A stretch of DNA of 10,095 bases, taken from the NCBI GenBank assembly GCA_002699335.1, contig PACG01000114.1, positions 48,039 through 58,133 on the forward strand. Direction: 5' to 3'. The notes beneath the pieces are model-generated. The model saw only the letters and a list, made by a program, of their open reading frames with translations. It was not told where the DNA came from and ran no database searches. Below, piece after piece: positions 1 through 6,246 of this stretch (positions are counted from its first letter, which is position 1; each line of letters starts with the position of its first letter). The translations under genes were made by a program, and so were the position numbers. The stretch comes from Candidatus Poribacteria bacterium (GTDB lineage Bacteria; Poribacteria; WGA-4E; UBA9662).

Positions 1-2
1 GC

Positions 3-391
3 CTAACCCTGATGGCCAAAATAAAGCCTAAAAATGCAGCCTTAGTATCTTGGTCCATCTAGTATCTTCTGGAGCCAATTTCATTCAGAATGTTCACTTT
101 AACCTCGGACAATGACAAAGAGTTTGCCAGGCATCAGGAAATCGCCACAGCTCTCAAGGCTGATTTTTACTTCGCGCCCCATATTCATTCTGGGAGCGGG
201 GGCTTAACGGAAACAGCAACGGGTTAATTCGTCAATATTTGCCTAAAAAATATGATTTCACTACCATCACCGATAAAGATGTTTCTATGGTAATCAACAA
301 ATTAAACAATAGACCGAGAAAATGTCTCGGCTTTAAAACGCCGAATCAGGTATTCTCCGGCATTAAACCTTCGGTTGCACTGGTGACTAGA
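3..391 (+). pseudogene. IS30-family transposase, 3' remnant, degraded
   Basis: This is the C-terminal part of a DDE transposase of the IS30 family, joined from two frames. The first frame (3-175) holds 'TLTSDNDKEFARHQEIA', matching the family's second catalytic-Asp motif (TSDNGxEFAxH). The second frame (176-391) holds 'WERGLNGNSNGLIRQYLPKK', which contains the catalytic Glu of the WERG(x)NENxNGLIRQY motif, and then 'NNRPRKCLGFKTPNQVF'. Three lesions are visible. There is an in-frame TAG at 60-62, a frameshift near 174-178, and an apparent stop loss where ACT-AGA (386-391) stands at the usual TGA. The sequence just after it, 'CTAGAATTCAC', may be the remains of the right terminal inverted repeat. 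The 5' half lies outside the window. The element cannot encode an active transposase. The family call is by memory of the conserved motifs. Confidence 0.88.
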
Positions 392-765
392 ATTCACGAT
401 ATTATACTAATGCTAGTACATCATGAAACTAATCTCAGTATAAAACCGAGGGTCGACCTCCTTTAGAAAAGGCTAAACAACATTGAGTCCTAGAAGACAT
501 CATGGATATCAAGGAAGTTCTGCTGACCGATACATTTATCGGCGAAACTTTTCTAGCCAACCAAGGTTGCCAATAACATCAATCAATGATAGAATCAATT
601 GCCTTAAGTGTGAAACGTTTTAGAGAAAATCTTCCCTGTTTATATGATGTTGAAGCCCCCGATCAAAAGTACGCCAACCAGGAGTTGGCCGATCAAGGTT
701 GGGTCTGCTCGCAGGTCAAGGGTAACCCTGTTTTTATGCTCGTCACTGTTTTGAGCTAGCCATCT
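392..765. other. Intergenic stretch with small open frames, no recognised gene
   Basis: This stretch lies between the IS30 remnant and the outer-membrane protein gene. The transposase frame runs on to a TAG near 466 with no recognisable content. One forward frame is broken only by TAA at 574-576 and TAG at 757-759, and it is the same frame as the gene starting at 766. It therefore looks like a remnant coding region, but I recognise no family. No convincing promoter or Shine-Dalgarno for the downstream gene was found here. Confidence 0.4.
586..759 (+). CDS. Unrecognised 57-residue ORF, possibly a gene remnant
   Basis: This ATG-started frame encodes 57 residues, beginning 'MIESIALSVKRFRENLPC' and ending 'FMLVTVLS'. 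It stops 6 nt before the ATG of the outer-membrane protein gene and is in the same reading frame. A further open piece in the same frame (502-576, starting 'MDIKEVLLTDTFIGETF') lies just upstream, separated by one TAA. Together they look like one older reading frame interrupted by stop codons. The predicted peptide is soluble and has two cysteines and no signal peptide. I see no strong Shine-Dalgarno and recognise no family. It may be a chance ORF or a decayed gene. Confidence 0.25.
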   Translation: MIESIALSVKRFRENLPCLYDVEAPDQKYANQELADQGWVCSQVKGNPVFMLVTVLS

Positions 766-2718
766 ATGAGGTATGTCTGGCTCCTCCTTTTCTTCACTCT
801 CATTTGGACTAAATTAGGCCAAACAACTGATCAAACCGTCAGTTACGACCACGTTTACGCGTTGGAGATTGACCTTCCTGTGGCGGGAGATATTACCATC
901 GAAACAACAGCGGAAAATCAAATTCAGATAAAGACCTCGCCAGTCTACCCAAAATCCCAGACCGATGAAGGCGAATTCAACCCACCAACCGTAGAGGAAG
1001 TGGCCTCTCCACCACTGGTTATCAACAGGTTAGAGGATATCGTTCAACTGTCACTTCCCATTGAGGGGCAACCTGCCCGGTTGGACCTACAGATTCAGAC
1101 GCCACCTGATCTGTCTATTCGTATTAATGCCACTGATGGCGATATCCGCCTCCGAGGGATTCGAGGGGACCTGGATCTCTATTCACATCGGGGGGATATA
1201 GAACTACAGCAGACAACCGGTAGGTATAAGGTCGCGTTAGACGAGGGACGGATCAGCGGACAGATTTTGTTGAACGGCGGCCAAAACCAATTTGTTACCA
1301 AGCTCGGTAGCGTTTCCATTGAGGTCTTGGATTATCTGGCCGCGGAGACAAAAATTGAAGCTCCCAATGGTGATATAGCTCTCGACCTGCCGGATGGTTT
1401 CGAAGCTGTATTCGAGGTCTGGAAAGGTGAACGACTAACACAATCGTTTGTGTCTGGAGAAGGAGAACGTCTAATTCTGTTGCGTACCGGTGAGGGAGGA
1501 AAGGTTAAATTGTCAGGCGTCAGTTTCTCTACTAACGCGACGAGAAGCAGTCGACCCCGTTCAGAGGATCTACCACCGGCTTTCGATCCGTGGCGGCCGG
1601 GGTTAGGATTGAAGTTTAAACCTGCCCCCGTGATCGATTTCAATCGTGTTCACGGTCTGGTTCTTGGGGGAAAAACGACGCTACATCAGGAGAAAACACC
1701 CCAGCGACAGTATATGCTCAGTTTGAGCCTGTCTCCTATCAGGTTGATTAATCAAGGCTTCTCCAGCCAGCGTCTGGACTATCTGGCCGGTATTAAACAG
1801 ACCTGGCAACAAGGAAAAAAATCGGCTTCGTCTTTAACCGCCGGCTTGACTGTTTATCGCTTGACTGACATCATCAGCAGCGTTGGCCAAATAGTTTTCC
1901 AGGAGCCTTTAGGGGCTAGCATTTGGGGAACAGCTAACCTTGATTACTACCAGCGAGTTGGTGGCCAGGTCTGGCTAAAACAGCAGGTTAACTCCGCGCT
2001 GACGATCGATTTAACCCTGACTGACGAACAACAAAAGAATCTGTTTAAGTATACTGATTGGAGTCTGCTAGCTAAAAACCAACCCAAGCGAGGTAACCAG
2101 CGAATTCGGGCTGGAAACTTGCAGTCGGCCAAATTATCGCTGTCTCTCGATAGTAGACCTGAAAAGCTGACCCGGTCTCGCTTTTTCCGTGATCTGCAGA
2201 TGCCGAGTCCGAAACTGACAGTGGGTTGGTTAGGAAAATTATCGGTTGACCTAGCTCGTCAATCAATAATAGAGATGGAAGAGAGCTTGGGGGTTTCCGA
2301 ATTTCATCTTCAACTGACCCGTTATAACCGGTTCGGGAAAAATCATGCCTTCAACATTCGAGGGCACGCTGGCATGCTGACAGGAGCGGACTATCTACCG
2401 CAGCGCCTGTTCTACCTGGGCGGATTCAACTTGCGTGGGTTTTCCTCCCGCGAATTCATCGGAGACCGGTTGCTCCTTTTCAACCTTGAGTATGTCTATC
2501 TGCACCCCACCGGAATATTGGGTGCCGTGTTTTCGGATAGTGGCTGTGCCTGGTATCAGTCTGACCAGTCCCTCCCGTGGTTTGGACTCTCCCTCGGACT
2601 TGGGGCTGGATTTTATACGCCGGAAGGTCAGCTCCGGTTCGAAGTTACAATGCCTCAAACGGGGAGCAGCGATGGTCGTCAACCCCATCTTGCCTTGCGA
2701 TTGGGTCAGGCCTTTTAA
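766..2718 (+). CDS. Outer-membrane protein: DUF4097-like N-terminus fused to an Omp85 (bacterial surface antigen) barrel
   Basis: The product has 650 residues. Residues 1 to about 20 form a signal peptide with a hydrophobic core 'VWLLLFFTLIW'. Residues about 28-225 are rich in short beta repeats ('ATDGDIRLRGIRGDLDLYS', 'SHRGDIELQQTTG', 'APNGDIALDLPDG'), resembling the DUF4097 putative-adhesin fold. From about residue 270 the sequence resembles the Omp85/BamA/TamA C-terminal barrel. It shows 'VIDFNRVHGLVLGG' at the barrel entry and 'FYLGGFNLRGF' (549-559), the equivalent of the loop-6 (V/I)RG(F/Y) motif. This is followed by 'IGDRLLLFNLEY', and the protein ends in Phe like an outer-membrane beta-signal. 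No POTRA domains are apparent, which is unusual because Omp85 proteins normally carry them in this place. It probably sits in the outer membrane, but substrate and role are unknown. The ATG gives the signal peptide directly, although its Shine-Dalgarno is poor. It appears to be a single gene. Confidence 0.85.
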   Translation: MRYVWLLLFFTLIWTKLGQTTDQTVSYDHVYALEIDLPVAGDITIETTAENQIQIKTSPVYPKSQTDEGEFNPPTVEEVASPPLVINRLEDIVQLSLPIEGQPARLDLQIQTPPDLSIRINATDGDIRLRGIRGDLDLYSHRGDIELQQTTGRYKVALDEGRISGQILLNGGQNQFVTKLGSVSIEVLDYLAAETKIEAPNGDIALDLPDGFEAVFEVWKGERLTQSFVSGEGERLILLRTGEGGKVKLSGVSFSTNATRSSRPRSEDLPPAFDPWRPGLGLKFKPAPVIDFNRVHGLVLGGKTTLHQEKTPQRQYMLSLSLSPIRLINQGFSSQRLDYLAGIKQTWQQGKKSASSLTAGLTVYRLTDIISSVGQIVFQEPLGASIWGTANLDYYQRVGGQVWLKQQVNSALTIDLTLTDEQQKNLFKYTDWSLLAKNQPKRGNQRIRAGNLQSAKLSLSLDSRPEKLTRSRFFRDLQMPSPKLTVGWLGKLSVDLARQSIIEMEESLGVSEFHLQLTRYNRFGKNHAFNIRGHAGMLTGADYLPQRLFYLGGFNLRGFSSREFIGDRLLLFNLEYVYLHPTGILGAVFSDSGCAWYQSDQSLPWFGLSLGLGAGFYTPEGQLRFEVTMPQTGSSDGRQPHLALRLGQAF

Positions 2719-3110
2719 ATTTCAACTATTCACCTTAGTCTTTTTTCCGGATAGTTTTGACGTCGCTTTTGTATCATAGGAACATAACTAGTGTCGTGTC
2801 ACTCTGGGAGTCGGAGCCGGGGAAACCGGAGGCCATCGCCGGGAATAGAGTGGTTGAGCTGACCGGGGGAGAAGACAAGATGAACGGCAACATTTGGGCT
2901 AGCGGCAGATCCAGTGAGACCTAAAGGACCCGGACTAGTATCGTGAAGCTCTCCGTTCGAAGTTGCTGGCACTGCCCCTGTTGTGCCCCTGTTGGATGGC
3001 ACCGATCCGGCGTTTGCTGACGCCCTGATGCTACCTATTGCCTGATTCCAAGAGAATGACCAGCAAATCTATCTGCATTTTAAGAGGAAATCGGTTTGTG
3101 GTGAGTAGCC
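2719..3110. other. Non-coding or decayed stretch, partly able to fold
   Basis: This is about 390 bp downstream of the Omp85-type gene with no intact gene. The part at 2797-2855 can fold (separate entry). Forward-strand open pieces, for example a run containing 'SPFEVAGTAPVVPLLDGTD' at roughly 2945-3042, look like protein sequence but are cut by stop codons, and I recognise no family. The reverse strand is open for 67 codons at 2799-3002, with a Pro/Gly/Ser-rich, unconvincing translation. A short T run near 2741 follows the gene end, but no stem precedes it, so I do not call a terminator. Confidence 0.35.
2797..2855. repeat. Nested inverted repeats, possible structured RNA element
   Basis: CACTCT at 2800-2805 is complementary to AGAGTG at 2847-2852 and can be extended by G-T pairs. 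Inside it are CCGG-GGAAA-CCGG (2817-2829) and GGC-CATC-GCC (2831-2840). The result is an enclosing stem with two small hairpins. The function is unknown; the pattern could be a remnant of a mobile or intron-like RNA, or chance in GC-rich DNA. The strand cannot be assigned. Confidence 0.3.
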
Positions 3111-3259
3111 TTACTTCAGGATCGCCATCTTGCGTGTCTCGCTGTAATCACTAGCCTCTATCTGAAAAAGTAGATGCTACCAGCCACTGCTTCACCACTC
3201 TCAGTCTTGCTATCCCAGCGAATAGCCCGACTTGCTCCAACGTACTTACCAGCCATCAT
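3111..3259 (-). pseudogene. FlgD-like C-terminal domain fragment of a secreted or surface protein, frameshifted
   Basis: Reading the minus strand from 3259, the sequence gives 'AGKYVGASRAIRWDSKTESG' and then 'EAVAGSIYFF'. After a one-base shift near 3164-3169 it gives 'QIEASDYSETRKMAILK' and a TAA at 3111-3113. This matches the terminal FlgD-Ig-like module of many large secreted proteins in FCB and Poribacteria-type genomes, where the pattern is W(D/N)GxxxxGxxVxSGxYFYxLxAGxxxxTRKMxxLK, then stop. Only the last roughly 48 residues are recognisable, and the upstream frame is closed by several stops. The main body of the protein has therefore been lost or decayed. The start given is only the limit of recognisable sequence. 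It lies 57 nt downstream of the META pseudogene on the same strand. Confidence 0.72.
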
Positions 3260-3315
3260 TAGCCCCAGTTACGGTTATCGCGCCCGCTTGACTTGGACAT
3301 TAAGTTCCCCCTTAA

Positions 3316-3851
3316 TCAGGCAGATAACATTCTACCTCTCTTATTGAAGGCCAACCGGTGTTTCTGACCATTAGCATAAAGTGTAAGTTGGTCCAGGACA
3401 ATCCTGTATGTTTCCACCTCGGATAACAACTGTATAAAGTCTTGTTCTTGTAACATCATCCCTGCTGATTGCAGAGACAAAACATCCTGGTAGTTGTCGC
3501 CCGCCCTGCAATCGAGAGTTAATTGTCATCCTCCGCTTGATAGGCCGCAGAGTAGCAATTACAGCCAGCTGAACCGGATAGCCCATCCGCTGAAAACCGA
3601 AGGCTGATTTCTGTTTCAGCCAACGGTTCTTTCTTCACGCCCTCTTTGGTTAGTGAACTTAAGACCCAATTCTGGTTAATTATCTCCTCCAACTGCAGGG
3701 AGGTCGAGCCGTTACTTGTTGTTAGCGTTGAATTATTAGCGTCTTTAGAGACAGAATGGGTAATGGTTTCAACGCTCCTACAGGCAACCAGGAAGAGTGT
3801 AAGCAAGAACGGTGAACTACCTACCAGTCGAATGAACTTCAATCTGATCAT
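3316..3851 (-). pseudogene. META-domain (HslJ-type) lipoprotein, inactivated by a nonsense codon and a frameshift
   Basis: The start at 3851 gives a lipoprotein signal: positively charged N-terminus, a hydrophobic run 'FLLTLFL', and lipobox L-V-A-C with Cys24. From about residue 54 a META domain begins, as in HslJ. It shows 'NQNWVLSSL', 'ISLRFSADGLSGSAGCNCY' and 'AAYQAEDDN', followed by TAA at 3519-3521. The domain continues past this stop in the same frame ('LSIAGRATTTRMFCL'). After a shift near 3459-3462 it continues as 'MMLQEQDFIQLLSEVETYRI' and 'LTLYANGQKHRLAF', ending at TGA 3316-3318. The complete META pattern (GCN, TTxxxC, EQxFxxLL, LxLY, LxF) is recoverable from the two frames. The decay is therefore recent: probably one CAA-to-TAA change plus one indel. 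HslJ-type proteins are periplasmic or lipoprotein stress proteins of unclear biochemical role. Confidence 0.85.
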
Positions 3852-3889
3852 AGCCGCATCAGGCTGTATAACCGGTGTGGCCTCCTGCT

Positions 3890-3915
3890 GCCTCTACCTA
3901 TCATAGCATAGAGGC
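3890..3915. repeat. Inverted repeat upstream of the META pseudogene
   Basis: GCCTCTA (3890-3896) and TAGAGGC (3909-3915) form a perfect 7-bp inverted repeat. The 12-nt loop itself contains the near-palindrome CTATCATAG. It lies 39 nt upstream of the META pseudogene's ATG and about 50 nt downstream of the MATE stop. No T run follows, so an operator or leader hairpin is as likely as a terminator. I see no further support. Confidence 0.35.
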
Positions 3916-3965
3916 CTCATCATATTAAGCCGGATGAATATTGAATCGACCAATCACCGACTTTT

Positions 3966-5258
3966 TTAAGGCACTTCAGGGATACGAAGGATGTGCTTCC
4001 TTGCCAGCAAGGTTAGTGTTAGACCTCGGGACAGCGTAAAGAGCATCAGGGCTAGCCATAGGCCGTGGTTGCCAAAGCGGATTAGCAGGTGGTAAGCGGG
4101 AAAAAAGACCACAACCGTCGAAAAGACCATGGCGTTTCTCATTGGCTGGGAGGCAGAAGCCCCCAGATAGATTCCGTCCCAGATATAGGCAGCGATGTTC
4201 AGAATGGGCGCGATAATGACCCAACCCAGGTAACCGCTGGCCTGCTGGATCAAGTCCGGTTTGTTGGTCAGGAGGTGTAAAACCCGGGAACCGGCCAGCC
4301 AGAAAGCCAGGCAGAATAGCAGGCCAAAGGCGTAGCCCCACAGAAAGGTATACTTGACAGCACGCTTGAGTTTTGGCTGGTTGGCCTCCCCTTTATATTT
4401 GCCGATCAGGCTCTCGGCCGCAAAGGCAAAACCGTCAACGGCATAGGCTAATAGGGTAATAAATTGTAGGAGGAGTGTATTGACGGCCAGTATCTGGTCG
4501 CTCAGAAAGGCCGACTTGGAAGTGAAAAAGGCGTGGCTGAGGACCAGGCAGAGGGTACGAATGAAGATGTCACCGCTAACGGCAAAAAAACGACGCCAAA
4601 GCACCGGATTCGAGGCACGATGCCGCCACAGATGGCTGTACTGGCGCCAGAACAGGCCAATCGCCATTAGCAATCCGATATACTGCGCCCCCAGCGTGCC
4701 CAGCGCTACTCCCTCGACTTTCATTTGCAGACCGGCCACCAGGATCAGATTGAGTACGATATTGCACAGGTTGATCAAGATGACCAGAATCATCGGTGTG
4801 CGGGCGTTTTGCATACCGAGAAACCAGCCGTGAAAAGCGTGAAGCATCAGGGTGGCGGGAGCGGCTAAGATGCGGATGCGAAAATACTGCCTGGCTAGAT
4901 GCTCGACTTCATCGCTGGCCTCCATCAGCCCGAACCCGACCATCGATAGGATCGGTTGTACCACGATCAGCCCGATACCGCTGACCAGCGCCACCTGCAA
5001 CGCCATTTCCAACATGGCGATGGATTCACTCTGGTCGTTGGCTCCGGCGGCTTGTGCTGTCATACCGGTGGTGCTCATTCTGAGGAAACCAAATCCCCAG
5101 TACAAGACGTTAAAAACTATACCACCGACAGCGATCGCCCCCAGATCCTGTGCCGATGCCAGGTGTCCCATCAAGGCTACATCGACTAGCGTTAGCATCG
5201 GTACTGAGATATTACTGATGATGTTAGGAATAGCCAGTCTTAAAATTTCTTTATTCAT
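3966..5258 (-). CDS. MATE-family multidrug/toxin efflux transporter (DinF-like)
   Basis: The product has 430 residues, a normal length for this family. It opens 'LRLAIPNIISNISVPMLTLV' with 'DVALMGHLAS', the typical MATE first helix, and then 'GFLRMSTTGMTAQAAGANDQ', a MATE-conserved segment. About 12 hydrophobic segments are spread over two homologous halves (roughly residues 10-210 and 220-425). The second half has 'DGFAFAAESLIGKYKGE', the DinF-like counterpart motif. MATE proteins exchange cations (Na+ or H+) for drugs or metabolites across the inner membrane; the substrate here cannot be read from sequence. The ATG overlaps the end of a 58-residue ORF by 8 nt and has only a weak Shine-Dalgarno of its own, which suggests translational coupling. 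The gene appears intact and may stand in a two-gene unit. Confidence 0.95.
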   Translation of the reverse strand: MNKEILRLAIPNIISNISVPMLTLVDVALMGHLASAQDLGAIAVGGIVFNVLYWGFGFLRMSTTGMTAQAAGANDQSESIAMLEMALQVALVSGIGLIVVQPILSMVGFGLMEASDEVEHLARQYFRIRILAAPATLMLHAFHGWFLGMQNARTPMILVILINLCNIVLNLILVAGLQMKVEGVALGTLGAQYIGLLMAIGLFWRQYSHLWRHRASNPVLWRRFFAVSGDIFIRTLCLVLSHAFFTSKSAFLSDQILAVNTLLLQFITLLAYAVDGFAFAAESLIGKYKGEANQPKLKRAVKYTFLWGYAFGLLFCLAFWLAGSRVLHLLTNKPDLIQQASGYLGWVIIAPILNIAAYIWDGIYLGASASQPMRNAMVFSTVVVFFPAYHLLIRFGNHGLWLALMLFTLSRGLTLTLLARKHILRIPEVP

Positions 5259-5427
5259 TCGTCAGCAACCATCTAAATTTATAGAGAAACCCTCTGGCGT
5301 AGGTTGTTATTCCTATGGTCTCCAGGACGGACGCCTCGACCATGCCCCAGAAACCTGTGGTCAGAGCAACACCGATCCTACTGTAAAAAACGTCGGCCTC
5401 ACCCATCAAAAGATCGCCTCTCGCCAT
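5251..5427 (-). CDS. Unrecognised 58-residue protein, overlapping the MATE start
   Basis: The ATG at 5427 is preceded by AGGAGG at 5433-5438 with a 5-nt spacer. This is the strongest Shine-Dalgarno in the window and decides this start over an in-frame upstream ATG at 5493. The peptide begins 'MARGDLLMGEADVFYSRIG' and ends 'FLYKFRWLLTNE'. Its middle is moderately hydrophobic ('VALTTGFWGMVEASVLETIG') and may be one membrane-associated helix, with a basic stretch after it. The TAA (5251-5253) lies inside the MATE gene, giving an 8-nt overlap. Reading this ORF would bring ribosomes to the MATE start, so it could be a leader cistron, a small membrane partner, or both. I recognise no family. Confidence 0.6.
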   Translation of the reverse strand: MARGDLLMGEADVFYSRIGVALTTGFWGMVEASVLETIGITTYARGFLYKFRWLLTNE

Positions 5428-5432
5428 AATAT

Positions 5433-5438
5433 CCTCCT
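5433..5438 (-). promoter_or_regulatory. Strong Shine-Dalgarno (AGGAGG) of the 58-residue ORF
   Basis: AGGAGG sits 5 nt upstream of the ATG at 5427 on the minus strand. A TTAAAATATCAT stretch a little further upstream (about 5444-5455) could serve as a -10 region, but no clear -35 box accompanies it. Confidence 0.7.
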
Positions 5439-5569
5439 CTCTATGATATTTTAACTTGATCGACGCGGTTCCCTGTCTTTCCCGTACCCCCAAAGCCCTC
5501 TTATATTTTTCACTCGTTCCTCTGCACTTTTTTAATACTACACCGTCTATTTAGTGAGAGACGACAATT

Positions 5570-6014
5570 ATGACCGGGGCAACACGATCTACAGAAGAGC
5601 AAACCTATTGTGTGTCCGACTACTGTAACGATGACGGGACAACACCGCACGCCGCAGAAGAATTACGAGAAGCGGTCAGCAAACGGTATGCGGGTGTAGT
5701 CATAGGACAGAGAACTAGCTGCGGATGTGGAGATGGAGTAGCCGACGTGACCTCCGCTCGCCGGTCCACCTCCGCTGTCGTCGCCTTTCGCCCTCTGCCC
5801 GAAAATGGACTCAACGACTCCGAAGCTTACATCGGTTGCAAAGCCGGTGCATTCGTCATCACCGGCCTGAAAAAAGTCCTCAAGGATACAGGCTTTGTCG
5901 ACATCCGCATTACTCCAAAAGATGAAAGCAACGGGGTTATCGACGATTGGGCACCGAGAACCGATGTCTCCGAATTATGTTGCCTCGATAAGTGGCGAGG
6001 CAGTAAAACCGTGA
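5570..6014 (+). pseudogene. arsM: Arsenite methyltransferase remnant with the SAM-binding core deleted
   Basis: The N-terminal part matches the ArsM start region: 'EELREAVSKRYAGVV', then 'SCGCGDGVADV' (about residues 50-60). Within a few residues the sequence jumps to the ArsM C-terminal region: 'VVAFRPLPENGLNDSEAYIG', 'GCKAGAF' (Cys90, equivalent to a conserved catalytic Cys), 'LKDTGFVDIRI' and 'DDWAPRTDVSE'. The Rossmann methyltransferase core (DLGSG-type SAM motif and the middle Cys) is absent, so roughly 120 residues have been removed with the frame kept. A one-base insertion at about 5975 moves the natural ending 'YVASISGEAVKP' (TGA at 6012-6014) into another frame; the frame from 5570 otherwise runs on to 6229. 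ArsM converts arsenite to methylarsenicals with SAM, and this product could not. No other ars gene is nearby. Confidence 0.85.
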
Positions 6015-6246
6015 CATACTCCCCACGAATAAATTCGGAGGAGCCGGCTTTAGGCTACGGATCAACCGTCTACCTGCTTCCGGTTTTAATCGGAGTTAAT
6101 CTGTATAACCAACCGCTTTGGAATATAGGATTGGATGAGGATCTGTGTGTGAGAGAAGAACTATGTTCTGTGCCAGCCTCTGAGCGAACAAGTCACAGAC
6201 TGGATTTCTCGCTCCGGACGAGACCTTAGAGGGGAATCGACCAGGT
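6015..6246. other. Short spacer between the arsM remnant and the convergent RraA-family gene
   Basis: The forward frame of the arsM remnant continues to TAG at 6229, but the residues after the frameshift do not resemble any family I know. No hairpin with a T run is visible for either converging gene. A 4-bp inverted repeat CTCG-CTCCGGA-CGAG near 6210-6224 is too weak to call a terminator. Confidence 0.4.

Noticed and set aside
1332..1643. 103-codon minus-strand open frame inside the Omp85-type gene
   Set aside because: Arg/Ser/Pro-rich antisense of a well-supported gene, with no family features.
2741..2747. T run after the Omp85-type gene as an intrinsic terminator
   Set aside because: No stable stem directly precedes the T run.
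2435..2779. 114-codon plus-strand open frame over the end of the Omp85-type gene
   Set aside because: Its other-frame partner contains the conserved barrel motifs and terminal Phe, so this one is an overlapping shadow.
4852..5454. 200-codon plus-strand open frame antisense to the MATE gene and its upstream ORF
   Set aside because: Antisense to clear MATE motifs; the translation is low-complexity and matches nothing known.
6015..6229. C-terminal 70 codons of the open frame that begins at 5570
   Set aside because: The natural ArsM end lies at 6014 in another frame, so this tail is read-through after a frameshift.
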